From Aplidium turbinatum (Eukaryota; Chordata; Ascidiacea; Aplousobranchia; Polyclinidae): 64,000 nucleotides of DNA. How positions within the stretch are numbered: the first letter of the stretch is position 1; every line of letters starts with the position of its first letter. Below are positions 34,274 through 45,000 of this stretch, piece by piece. A model generated the notes under the pieces. That model had not been told where the DNA came from, ran no database searches, and saw nothing but the letters and a program-made list of their open reading frames with translations. The DNA lies in the NCBI GenBank assembly GCA_918807975.1, contig OU964934.1, forward strand, positions 558,001 to 622,000. Direction: 5' to 3'. A program made the position numbers and the translations under genes.

Positions 34274-35879
34274 GCGTCAGCGTCAGCGCGAATTGCTTAA
34301 AAACTTTACGGCGTAAAGTACTGCGTAAGCTTTTAAAGAAATTGACGGCGTCAGCGTCAGCGCTAATTTCTAGCGCTATTTTAGCCAGGGTCTCACAAAA
34401 CAGAAGTATTCGATTTATAACGAGTTTGGTTTTTGAGACTGTTTCGAGCTGTGAAAGACGATTTCGTCTTTTCTCGACTCAGATTAACCCAGAATACGAT
34501 AAACAAACTTGAAACTGCATAATTGGATAGACGAACAGCTGCCACACAAAAGATAGTTCATTGCTATCAGTCTGAAAGTCAAAACGTCAAACAAAATTTA
34601 ACTCTCATAGTGAAACGAGATTTTCCATGACAACGCAAAAAATGACGCATAGCGCTTGACGCTTAAAATCCGCAAAATAATTGACGGCGCTATCACTTCC
34701 GTCAACTAAAAAATAAACTGACGGCGCTATCACTTCCGTCAACTAAAAAATAAACTGACGGCGCTAGCCTCAGCGTCAACAAAAAGTTGACGCCGTCAAA
34801 TTGACAGCGTCAACGTACAACACAGCTATGTACACGGCATGGCCATCGTTAACAACTCTAAACAGAAATTCTTCGATACTCTGTCTCTGTGAAAAAGCGC
34901 TCCTATATTCGGCTTTTAAATAAATGTCTATAAAATCAAATGTATGACAACCGATACAATTGACAACTGTCTTAATTCCACTGTATACGGAAAGCTCACA
35001 GAACAAGTATCAGAATTCGTAGGCTATATCTTGGCCACAAACTATCCATGACCAACGATGGAGAAACTGCAGTGTAGCATCGAATCGGTCGAGGCTGGGC
35101 TGCATTTTAAAAGGATGAGAATATTTTATCCTCCAACAGACCCTCAATCAATCTAAAATCAAAAAGTCCAGCACTTAGGTTTTACCAGTCGTGCTGTACA
35201 GACTAGAATGTGTACATTGGACGTCCAAAACAATGAAAACACTCACCATTTTCTAAAATCACATCATGAAAAGCATGACCAACAAAATGCTAGTTGACCA
35301 CATGATAATAGAAGACCTATTAACTTTAAAGAAGCTACACCCAATTGCATCAACAATAAAATTAAAAACTCTAAAACTGTTCGGCCATAGTAAAAGATCA
35401 ATACGAAATCAGCAAAATCTGCATGGAAGGTAAAGTTAATGGAAAAAGGAAACAAGGCAGACCACCAAACCGACCACAGTTTGGCAACACTGGGCGAGCT
35501 AGTTCAAAGCCCTGACGCATTGGAGGCAGATCTCAGTTTGTTTCAAGCGGAAATGGCGGCTGAATATAAGAGAGTCGGTATCGCTTTTGCAATCGTTGGT
35601 ATGATTCGATTGGAAGTGGAATCGACACCTGGATGATGTCACCCAGCCAGCCGCGACTTCAATGATAGCCATTCACAGTGCTGTGTCAAGGGGGCATGGG
35701 GGCCCGGGTCCACTGTTTTAGAGGGTGGGGAAGGGAGAACAGATAATATTTTTTTTCGCAACTTTTTTAATTTGAAACAAATGTGTAGCTTGTTGTATTG
35801 ATAGGTTTGTGTTTTCTATGTTGCATTTGTTTTGTTTTCTGTATGCAGCTGAGTTGATGGTTCTAAGACCTGATCTAGG

Positions 35880-36565
35880 TGTTACGGATTCATGGCTACG
35901 GATTCATGCCAGACCGCGGTACAAGAAATGCTGTATTTGTATTAAAAAATATTGCACAAAGATCAACTGAAATGAAGACAGATTTGTACATCGCTTTCAT
36001 TTATTATAAGAAAGCTTTCCACTGAGTGAAACATACCAAATTACTGGAGATGCTAGATAACTTTGGAATTGACGATAAGGTCTACGTATTATTGATACGA
36101 TGATGATACTACGATGCGTGCTCTCCCCAAGCCTTTTTTCGTTATACAATGAGATCATCCTCCGATGTCTTGAAGATAAAGCTGGCGTAAATGTCGGGAA
36201 ATTAACTTTAATAACCTGAGATATGTTGATGACACTGTATTAGTGGTTGCTTCGGAAGCAAAACTACAAAATTTGTTGAACAAAGTAAATGAAAGAAGTA
36301 AAGAATTTGGAATGAGAATGAATGAAAAGAAAACGGAAACAATCGTAATCACAAAGAAAAAAAAAGTGAAATTCTAATCTGTCAAATTAAAATAAATGGA
36401 ACAACTATAAAACAAGTAAAGAGTTTTCGATATCTTGGAACAATAATAAACTGAGAGGATAAGGAGTTCAATATACGTATTGCTCAAGAAAAAGCCGTTT
36501 TTCAGCAAATGAAATCAATAGTAGGCCATGCAACAAGTAGGCCTACATATCTTTCTTAAGCACGT
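35880..36565 (+). pseudogene. LINE reverse transcriptase, left half
   Basis: Broken frames give FMPDRGTRNAVFVLKNIAQR, then DLYIAFIYYKKAFH and, at about 36215-36360, NLRYVDDTVLVVASEAKLQN with NEKKTETIVIT. These are reverse transcriptase motifs 2/A, A and C of the LINE type often mislabelled craniofacial development protein 2. The catalytic Asp of motif A (usually FIDYEKAFD) is Tyr, and the A-to-C region has stops and frame changes. The sequence continues at 42989-43400 after a 6.4-kb insertion. Confidence 0.8.
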
Positions 36566-37208
36566 GAGGAAGGGAAGTTAATTTGATACATTTTTGCCTG
36601 TTAACTTAAAATTACGTGACACAAACTATTGATTTTAGGCTGAAGTGAAAGTTTGATCCCTTACACACTTTTTAAAAACATTTTCACTTTTATATTTTGG
36701 TACTTTTATTTGTAATGGAAATTTTAAAAACATCACTCAAATGTATCAATTTACCCTCCCACGGAAGGTAAATTGATACACCCGGAAGGTAATTTGATAC
36801 AGTGAAACTATTACAGAAATCCCCTTTCACAGCAAAGCAATAAATGAAAATTTTATATGTGGTTTGCGTGCTTGGATGCAATGATGTCTATTGAAGCCCA
36901 TGTGTGCGGCAAAGCTTCTGCTGCAGGATGGACATGGGAAGGATAATGGATTGGAGTTGTTATTTAAGGTTCGGGCCTTACGCTGTTCTCGTTTTTTGAA
37001 AGCAATAACGTGTAGGCCTACGAAAGCCGATATAATAGCTGTTTTCCAAAGTAGCAAGTCTAATTGAAGAAGAATAACTTATTTAACCCATTTATGCCTA
37101 GCGTCCTATATGTAGGACACCTACTCAAATTAAATTTTTCTTCGCACGTTCAGTTTTTAGATTTAGACGAATTCAAAATACATTTATCAGTATTTTTGCA
37201 GCATAGGT

Positions 37209-37530
37209 TACCCCGATAGCTCAATTGGTTAGCGCGTCACTTCTGGAACGAAGAAGCTTCAAGATCAAGCGGCGCTGGTTCGACTCTCGAGGTGTGCGCT
37301 TGAGCAACGCACGTTAAGGACTGCTCTCCATTCAGCGGCATCTAATGGATGGAATAGTTCCCCGGCAACAAGACTTCAACAATCGGAAACTTCACTCTGT
37401 CAATCTCGGTGACCGGGTCTGCGTCAGTGATTCAAAGCCTCTACAAGTATGCGAAACTGCCAGGATTAAGCTCTGCAAGAAGCTTTCCCAGTCCGAGGAT
37501 AAAAATTCAATCAATCAATCAATCAATATA
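37209..37530 (+). mobile_element. tRNA-derived SINE with (AATC)n tail, inside piggyBac
   Basis: A-box TAGCTCAATTGGTTAGCGCG at 37217-37236, B-box GGTTCGACTCT at 37277-37287, a tRNA-unrelated body and a simple-repeat tail AATCAATCAATCAATCAAT at 37508-37526. Confidence 0.8.
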
Positions 37531-38310
37531 TCTGGTTCGTCCCTCTAAGTTGTTTACAGAGACTTAAATTTAGAGAGCTTGTAACATAAGTTTCCCTATC
37601 CTTTCTAAGACTTCTTTTAACACACAATTTTTGAAGTTGATTTGATTTTCTTATTGAAGGATTAAAAATAGTCTTTCACAAATACCAAGCAGTAACACCA
37701 AAAGATTTTAGCCATCCGGACGGCAAATAACAGAAAACTGGAATGATTGAAAGTAAAGTAAACAGTGCTGGCTCTACCTTTGAGAAGGCGCTTTCCCGCA
37801 GGTAAAGCGCTAACAAATCAGATGACGCGTGCGTAGAAACAATAAACAAATGAGCCTCTGGAGCAATATCACAACTTTTTTCAAAAATTGCTTATTTGGT
37901 TGTTGCTTATTTAAAGCCGCATATGCAAATAATCTTCCAAAAATATTTGTCCTTGTCTTTATTCGTTATGTATCAACATATTTTACAGCAAATGTTTAAA
38001 TTTAATTGGCAGTAAAATTTTTGAGAAAATTGGTTCAAAAGATTGGTGTCCTATATATAGGTCGCTAGGCACACGTGTTAGCAAAAGCGGCAATCAGTTC
38101 TCACGCATCAAGCGGTATCAAACAGCGATTCCCTACGATTTCTACGCTGTATAACAAAGTAGTTGTGTTTGTTTCTAGAACAATAACGTATTTATCGTAA
38201 TTTACTGAAATTTTTTGATAAATTTTTAGTTTTCTCTTGGCGTTTCTACGTGCGCATCGTGACGTAAGCGAAGTAAGTAAGGGTCTGGTGAGTACAGAGT
38301 AGTTTAGGCC

Positions 38311-39366
38311 TTGGTGGAAACCTTGTCAACAATTTTGCTGATGTCCTCGCCAGCTGACAGAAAGTTTTTCCACTTATGCTACGACAACTTTTTCAGTGGT
38401 GTGAAATTGTCTACGACGCTGGAGGACAAAATCAGTGAAAGCAACAGCTACAATTCATGCAAACAGCACCGAAAAATGTCCGCTGATCGCTAAAGATGCT
38501 CTGAAAATACAAGGAAAAGACAAATTTGATTTTAGAACCGATACCGACAAAGGCGTGCTGGTTTGCAAATGGAATAACAGTGTAGTAAATTTATGCTCGA
38601 ATGCGGTTAGAGTTTACCCAACTTCTAAAGCCTCTCGATATTCATCCTCTGAAAAGAAATGTGTGCAAATTGAACAACCTTGATTGATCATGCTCTATAA
38701 CGAACATATGGGGAGGTAACGTTGATAGAATGGACCAGAACATTTCGAACTATCGCATCGCAATGAGAGGTAAAAAATGTTATTCGTGCTTGATTTCATA
38801 CATGCTCGATATTTCTGTCAACAATGCATGGCAACTGCAAGAAATTTGCAATAGAGGCAATTCAATGGATTTGCTTTCTTTTCGAAGATAGGCTATATTG
38901 CCAGAATATAGGCTACTTGTCACAACATCGAAAGCCACCTCAAGAAGGAAAGCGGGCAGATCACAAAAGGTTTTATCCGATAAACGTTACCATGCCTATA
39001 GGCTATGAGTATTGGGTGCTAGCCCAGGACAAACGGTGTACGGTCGATTGGTCGACAGACATTTGGTCGACAGGACGTTTGGTCGACAAGACATTTGGTC
39101 GACAGGACGTTAGGTCGACAGAACGTTTAATTTTAGAGTTAGGGTTAGAGTTAGGGTTAGAGTTAGGGTTAGGTTAGGGTTAAGGTTAGTTAACTAACCC
39201 TAAAATGAATCGTTCTGTCGACCTAACGTTCTGTCGACCAACTGACCGGGTACCGGACAAACAAACTCGATGCGCCTATTGCCATGCAATGACTACTACA
39301 AGATGCGAAAAATGTGATGTCGATCTGCATACCAAATGCTTCAAGCAATATCATATTTCCCAATGA
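38311..39366 (+). pseudogene. piggyBac transposase, C-terminal half, broken
   Basis: Successive frames give FFHLCYDNFFSGVKLSTTL (second catalytic Asp), then EKCPLIAKDALKIQGKDKFD and VLVCKWNNSVVNLCSNA, then NVDRMDQNISNYRIAMRGKK (third catalytic Asp region) and NNAWQL, and finally CAYCHAMTTTRCEKCDVDL with HTKCFKQYH (C-terminal zinc domain). The order is that of a full piggyBac transposase. Frame changes and stops lie between the blocks, and the usual MGGVDR is IWGGNVDR. The N-terminal half was not readable in 37531-38310. A 222-bp foldback element (39034-39255) splits the frame just before the zinc domain. Confidence 0.85.
39034..39255. mobile_element. Foldback MITE with TTAGGG-like core, 6-bp target duplication
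   Basis: Ends CGGTGTACGGTCGATTGGTC and, in reverse complement, CGGTACCCGGTCAGTTGGTC. GACAAA is repeated exactly at 39028-39033 and 39256-39261. The left arm repeats TTGGTCGACAG(G)ACGTT; the centre is (GTTAGGGTTAGA)n. Removing the insert and one GACAAA restores the piggyBac zinc-domain frame (LAQDKQTRCAYC). Confidence 0.92.
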
Positions 39367-39559
39367 CTTGTTTCAGTGATGTGTTGCTTTGCTACTTTTC
39401 ATCTTCGTATTTTGTGAACTTTCATTTCAATAAAATGCTCGATGACAAGACATTTCTCATTTATAACATTAAGCGATAACGATTAGGCCTACGTATTACG
39501 CACAAGAAACTTGCGAAACTGGATAGCGGATTTGCCTAGCGTCCTATATGTAGGACATA

Positions 39560-40440
39560 GATAGATATATGTAGATAGATATATGTTTTTTAGCTGCTGC
39601 AAAAAAGATGCACAACAAGACAAAACACAATGTACATAACAAAACTGTTGAAATGATTACAATTAAAAAAAAATGATGAAAGCATCACAACAGCGGGAGG
39701 CTGCGAAGTGACCATTCAAGGTCTTCAAGTCAAGCAGCCACCCCTTAACTCATCAATGATAACTTAATTATAATTGGCTAATTTGAGAAAAAGACATAAA
39801 AATAAATATATAACAGTGAAGATGATAAGAAATTAAAAAATAAAAATTCAGGTAAGCCAACGTAGCCTGTGTTACAATTGCAAGTCTGATTAGTAATTTA
39901 GCATTTGCCTAATATGTGTCAATAATTTTCTTTTTATACATTCTTTTGAAAGTTGTGAAGGAGGATTTGCGAATTTCATCTGGTATATTATTCCAAATTT
40001 TTGCGCCAGAGTATTTTATTGAGCGTTGTAGTTTTGAGGTTATGTATCGATAATAATAGTAATCTAGTTTGGTCGAGTTTCGAGTAGTAAAGTTGTGAAT
40101 TTCGTTGCATTTTTTAAAGTAGTTTTGAAAAGAGCCAGGTAATGAGTTAAAACTAAACTGATACATAAATTTAGCAATATCAAAGTTGTCCAGATCTTTT
40201 AACTTTAGAATATTGAGTTGTTTATAAAAGGGTGTGACATGGTCAGCCCATTTGCCTTTCACAACAGCTTTGACTGCCTTATTTTGCATAACACCAAGCT
40301 TTCCAATATGTGCTTTGTATGACGACCCCCAAATTGTCAGTCCGTATATTAGGTAAGGATGCACGAGAGAATAGTAAAGCTGAAGCATAGCTTTGGTTGA
40401 TAAAGTCTTTTTCTCGACCAGTAGGCCTACTAACATAATT
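39560..40440 (-). mobile_element. 5'-truncated CR1/L2-like LINE inside piggyBac
   Basis: The open frame 40436-39909 is the C-terminal part of the second ORF: LYYSLVHPYLIYGLTIWGSS, then KLGVMQNKAVKAV, NILKLKDLDNFDIAKFMYQF and a final WNNIPDEIRKSSFTTFKRMY. The 3' untranslated part ends in a (TCTA)n-type repeat near 39560-39590. It belongs to the same LINE group as the copy at 62574-64000. The 175 codons are intact, so it is fairly young. Confidence 0.85.
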
Positions 40441-40589
40441 AAGAAACAATCAATTGTAAAATGTTTTTTAGGTCATTATTATGCAATATTTAAATTTTCA
40501 AAATTTTTTTTCAAGTACTTTCACTTTTGGCACAAATGGGTTAAATCAACTAAATAGCAACCTACAGTCACAGAAGAGAATTTAATATA

Positions 40590-41581
40590 GGGGAAGGGAA
40601 GGTAATTTGATACGGAAGGTAATTTGATACACCCCCCCTACAGAAGTGTACAAATAATATTAGTCAAAAATATTGTTATTAGGTGGAAGATCTGTGAAAA
40701 TAATGCCTACAAAAATTGCACCATGCAGCTAACTCGTGCTTTTATGGCATAAAATTGCAAAAATGTGTTTTTTGAGTATTTTCGTAAAATTTTTAACTCA
40801 TGATTATTTTCGTCTGGAAAATTAAAGAAAAGTTTCTGAAAGATGAAACCAAACTCATTTGACAGTTCATTGATAAGGCTTCAAGGGCATGTCACGTTTT
40901 TTCTGCAATGTGCATCCGAGCATACAGAAATCAGAATTTTATAACTTTTTTTGAAAAAGGTAAATTGATACATGTGGAGAAGGTAAATTGATACAGTATA
41001 TTAAATTCTTTTTTGTGACTGTAGTAAATGTTGTCATTGATCTAGTTGATTTTAATACGTTATTCTTTATTAACAAGATGTGCTACTTTGAGAAACAACT
41101 ATTATATAGGCTTTCGTAAGCCTACACGCTGTCTGCTGTCAAAAAAATGAGAAAAGCGCAATGCTCTCCCCTTGAATAAGAACTCTAACCAATGATCTTT
41201 CCCATGTCCATTCCGCTGCAAAAGCTTCGCCGCACACATGGGCTTCAACAGTCGTCCTTGCACCCAAGCACGCCAACCACATAATAAATTTTCATTTATT
41301 GCTTTGCTGTCAAAGGGGATTTCTGTATTAGTTTTACTGTATCAAATTACCTTCCGGGTGTATCAATTTACCTTCCGTGGAAGGTAAATTGATACATTTG
41401 AGTGACGTTTTTAAAATTTCAATTAAAAAAAAAGTAACAAAAATAGAAAAATGAAAATGTTTTTAAAAAGTGTGTAAGGGATCAGACTTTCATTTCAGCT
41501 TAAAATCAATAGTTTGTGTCACGTAATTTTCAGTTGACAGGCAAAAATGTTAAAAGTGTATCAAATTACCTTCCCTTCCCC
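40590..41581 (+). mobile_element. TA-target element of the GGGGAAGG family, whole copy
   Basis: Ends GGGGAAGGGAAGGTAATTTG and the same in reverse complement at the right end. TA lies outside both (40588-40589 and 41582-41583). The motif GGTAA(A/T)TTGATAC occurs many times, in both orientations. It has no long frame. It is inserted in a reverse copy of its own family: the flanks AATTTAATATA and CTGTATCAATTTACC are contiguous in the family sequence. Confidence 0.93.
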
Positions 41582-41608
41582 TACTGTATCAATTTACCTT
41601 CTGCACAT

Positions 41609-42724
41609 TAGGGTGGAGTGAATTTCACTTAATGTTTTGGATTTTGATTTAAGGTGTTGTAATGTTGTCTTCGGGCCTAAAAAATAACCCCGAACATGAT
41701 TTTGGTTCTCCTACCCCTAAATTGACCCTCCTACCGGAGGTCAAAGGTCACGCGAGGTCAAAATTGCTCTATCTCCACTTCTACTGGTGCTAGAAATCTG
41801 TTAAATGTCTTAAAAGATTTAGAAGACCCATATTTTTATCTGTTCTAAGAGAACTTTTTCTTCTATTGCTAGTAGAATTTGACTAAACAGCAAAAATATA
41901 GTTTTTGTGGTATATTGCTTAAATAACATTACAGTTAACGAACTTCAACAGCCAAAATAGTAAATTTCAGCAATTGGTTGGACTGTTATAATCACAAAGC
42001 TATCCACAAATCACTGGAAAATACCGACCTGCAGAACAATTTGTCAATTATAGGCTCAGATGGAACCGCAATTATGACACTATGACAGGCAAACACCATT
42101 GCAGCATTGCCACATTGGAAGAGTTGCTGCAAAGACCTTCGCAATAGGTCATCTGTCTCCTGCACACCAACGAACTGCCTCTCAGGCATGTCTTTGAGCA
42201 CTTGAATGGTTTAGTGTCTGATTGGCATGTGGTTAAGTTTAAACCATTGCCTTCTATTGAATTTCCTCAATTGCCAAAAGAAGTTATTGAAAGTTTGAGT
42301 TCCGATCAATTTTATGCATACCAAATTTGTTTGGCTGTCATATCTGGAAAACTTGAGAATGACGTAGCACAGTTTGAAGTAGGTGGCTTGGCACATGCAA
42401 GATGGTTGACACTTGCATGTCGCATTTTGAGATAGCCTACTACACATCCCAAACAAATCCGAGCAAAAATTTGAGAATTCTGGTAGAATTTGTTTAAAAG
42501 TCTACTTCCTAAGTTAGTTTGTTGTCAAGCTTAACTCTAAAATAAATAAAGTAGCTGTCAACTATTTTCGCATGCTCAAGCGAATCAACCAATTTCTCTA
42601 AAAGCAAGCAAGAGACATTGCGTCAAAAACTGTGATACGTAATGGCTTTTCAGCTCACCCCGAAAACATTCTTCTTTCGATGATGCGGCTGACGATGATG
42701 ATACAATTCGATGATGCATGTGCA
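41609..42724 (+). mobile_element. TAGGGTGG-ended DNA transposon fragment, 8-bp target duplication
   Basis: The left end is TAGGGTGGAGTGAATTTCAC. CTGCACAT is repeated exactly at 41601-41608 and 42725-42732. The expected right terminus (CCACCCTA) is absent; instead the junction is a near-perfect palindrome (42713-42737). A transposase remnant lies inside. Confidence 0.75.
42100..42700 (+). pseudogene. Unclassified transposase-like remnant
   Basis: Frames give CLLHTNELPLRHVFEHLNGL, then LSSDQFYAYQICLAVISGKL, GGLAHARWLTLACRILR and, after a break, NGFSAHPENILLSMM. I know this series (CLLHTNELPLRHLF, LSxDQxYxYxIcxAv, HSRWLTTAxRILRLY, AHPENxLLAM) from repetitive protein families in arthropods and Hydra; the HARW block is shared with the family seen at 1536 and 46397. 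At least two frame changes are present and the catalytic region before 42100 is not readable. Confidence 0.6.
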
Positions 42725-42737
42725 CTGCACATGCATC
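42713..42737. repeat. Near-perfect 25-bp palindrome at an insertion junction
   Basis: GATGCATGTGCA and CTGCACATGCATC are inverse copies meeting at the right junction of the TAGGGTGG element. Confidence 0.8.
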
Positions 42738-42988
42738 AATTTACCTTTTTTTTAAAAAGATTATAAAGTTCTGATTTTTGTACGCTTGGAAGCACATTGC
42801 AAAAAAAAATTGACATACCCTTGAAGCCCAATCAATCAACTGTTAAATGAGTGTGGTTTCATCTTTCTGGAACTTTTCTTCAATTTTCCAGACGAAAATA
42901 ATCATAGAGTTAAAATTTTACAAAAATACTCAAAACAAACTTTTTCAATTTTATTCCATATTTCGTATCAAATTACCTTCCCTTCCCC

Positions 42989-43400
42989 AACAGAGGACTA
43001 AAGTGTTACATTAATCCAATTGTTAAATATAATTCAGAAACCTGGACAATTACCAAATCAATTAATAAAAGAATAAATGGGTTTGAAATGTGGTCATTTC
43101 GAATAATGCAGAGAATTTCCTGGACTGACAGTAAAAGCAACCAAATTGTTAAAACATTTTTAAATCAAGTCAAACAAACAAAGAATCTACTAAAAACTAT
43201 CAAAGAAAATCAACTTTAATTTTTAGGACACGTACTGAGAAAAGGAAAACTAGAACATCTCTCCCTCGCAGGCAAAATTGAAAGGAAGCGTGCCCAAGGC
43301 AGACAAAGATTAACCTCCTTAAACCAACACCAACATACACCAAATAGGCTACACAAAACAACAGAGAATCTTGAAAACTTTTAGGACGCATATCTGTGAA
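42989..43400 (+). pseudogene. LINE, right half (after the insertion stack)
   Basis: The frame continues the LINE at 35880-36565: GLKCYINPIVKYNSETWTIT, then NGFEMWSFRIMQRISWTDSK and LGHVLRKGKLEHLSLAGKIE with RKRAQGRQRL. This is the C-terminal thumb and GKxxGxRGRGR-type end of that LINE group. One stop precedes FLGHVLRKG. The 3' end of the element is near 43400. Confidence 0.85.
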
Positions 43401-44730
43401 AATACACATTATATCATAGTTCTGTCTGCCGTTATCATAGTTCTATTCTGGCCCTTTGCTTGAATTCAAGGGATTGATGCGTATAATAACAAAGGAAATC
43501 AATGCTGAGAAACTACACTTATTTCCTGGGAAATCATTAGAAAACAAAACCGCTTTCACCTTAACTAATCTTGCAATTGCACTGAAGGTGCTTGTGAACT
43601 GTTGGATTATGTAAATCATGAGTTCAATGTATTCACTTTGAAATCACTGTTATTACAGTATTTAAATCTACTAGACTTCTAAATCTGCTTTTGTTCTTTC
43701 TTTTTCTTCCCGCTGCCTTGAAATGCTTTCAATCAGGTTTTGAATGCAATTGGTATGGTCGTACTACCATACAAAACGCAAACAAATTGTTAAGCCACAA
43801 CATACCTTACTCATGGCATAACCTAGCATCAACACAAACTCGATCAAAACAGCATGGCTAGTTTTAACACTTTTGTTAGTCGTCTTATGGTTGGTTGAAA
43901 ATTGAAGTTAACTTGCAAACAACATTCTGCACGTGTATGGAATACAAGAGAATCAGTTTCTTGCATGTTGCTTCGGGTTTACAAAACTCTGCTGCATTGC
44001 TTTGGCAATCTAAGCTGACATAAAGTTGCAAGTTGCCTTCTAGTGTTCATGACATTACAGCCGCTTGTTATTTGTAAATTCCCGCCACACGTTGATTCCT
44101 GCAAAATCATTAGCTCAGTCACCCAGTGGTCAGTGTCTTCGACTCCGAACATTGTGGTGACACCACATAAGAAAAGATGGTTGTTAAACATTTTCGCTGC
44201 AATTGTACTGAAGAGCTATAACATATAACGCTATAACGGCTATAACGGGAAAGTCATTGGACAACCAGCCAGCGTGCCGGCCGTTGCTTCCAGCTGGTCT
44301 TGGCCCGATGCTAGATATAGTCTGGTCTCTTCAAAGACAGTGGAAAAAAAACAGCAACTTACATTTAACGACAATAAAATGTTTAATTTGTACCAGTTTA
44401 ACACATCAAAGCAGACAGTAAGCTGCTGGTTAGTTATATTTTATATCACTGGTTTGTTGTATCATTCAGTTTCGGTGCCATGTTGAGAACTCTGTTTAAA
44501 CTCTGTTGGGCTTGATGACAGAATATTTTGTGCTTCAAATCGCTTTGTCCTGGTGTGAAAGTAATAAGAAAACAAGATTTGAAAACAAAATAGTGGAAGC
44601 AGTGCCGTTGAGGGCATACCATTGGCCAGGTACCAATAAAATCCGTGCGCCCCAAATGAAGACACTTCTAAGAAATGCGCGCTATTGCCTCTCCAAAGAA
44701 TACACAGAGGTTTCGTCAAGCTCCCAGCCG
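43401..44730. other. No gene seen
   Basis: Unassigned AT-rich sequence without a recognisable domain, terminal repeat or target duplication. Confidence 0.45.
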
Positions 44731-44885
44731 ATGGGACGGGGTGTCGGCGATGGGGCGGAAGCCGCCGATAGGGCGGAAGTCGGCGATGGGACGGGAATCG
44801 GCAATGGAACGGGTTTCGGCGATAGGGCGAAAGTCGGCGATGGGGCAGGGTGTCGGCGATGGGACGGGTGTCGGCGATAGAAGTT
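44731..44885. repeat. GC-rich minisatellite
   Basis: Imperfect direct units of about 17-21 bp with consensus TCGGCGATGGGACGGGTG, seven to eight copies. It creates long but meaningless open frames on both strands. Confidence 0.9.
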
Positions 44886-45000
44886 GGCGTCGGATGAGGA
44901 AACGGAGTCTGGTGGCATTCAGGGGATAAGTTTTCCAGCAACCTTTCGATTTTCATCACAACTTTGCTATTCCATCGCTGACTTTGTTATTGTTCAGTAG

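Larger units (their letters stand above)
32425..34825. mobile_element. Second copy of the CAGTGTTGTACG hAT derivative, interrupted
   Basis: The left part (TACGCGTCAATGAAATAAAT and GACGGCGTCAGC) and the right part (34282-34825, ending TTGACGCCGTCAA ... CAACGTACAACACAG) match the element at 15124-16305. A unit with TGACGGCGCTATCACTTCCG is tandemly repeated near 34681-34760. The copy is split by the hAT at 32464-34273 and its outer left end has decayed. Confidence 0.75.
37087..40540 (+). mobile_element. piggyBac transposon with exact TTAA target sites
   Basis: Ends are CCCATTTATGCC and, in reverse complement, CCCATTTGTGCC. TTAA lies directly outside both (37083-37086 and 40541-40544). The subterminal motif GCCTAGCGTCCTATATGTAG occurs at 37099 and 39535 and inverted near 38047; its core GTCCTATATGTAGGAC is a palindrome and may bind transposase. 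It is interrupted by a SINE, a foldback MITE and a LINE. Confidence 0.92.
36566..42988 (-). mobile_element. TA-target element of the GGGGAAGG family, interrupted reverse copy
   Basis: The pieces 36566-37082, 40545-40587, 41584-41600 and 42733-42988 align end to end with the reverse complement of the whole element at 40590-41581. The gaps between them are other insertions. Inside the LINE the junction reads GCACGT / AACAGAGG, and rejoining restores the LINE frame (ARNRGLKCYIN), which fits a TA target whose copies have since changed. A minus-strand stretch at 36840-36960 encodes FPCPSCSRSFAAHMGF. Confidence 0.85.

Noticed and set aside
37209-37300. tRNA gene (also 19125, 52232, 59611)
   Set aside because: A-box and B-box are present but the heads do not make complete cloverleafs and are followed by SINE bodies and simple-repeat tails.
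39120-39180. TTAGGG repeats as a telomere
   Set aside because: They form the core of a 222-bp foldback element with a 6-bp target duplication, inside a transposon.
36566-41581. A single 5-kb transposon with 500-bp inverted ends
   Set aside because: The arms are better explained by a whole element inserted in an inverse, interrupted copy of itself; TA and TTAA junctions and rejoined flanks support this.
44462-44959. Overlapping open frames on both strands rich in Pro/Arg or Gly/Asp
   Set aside because: They are produced by the GC-rich minisatellite and match no family.
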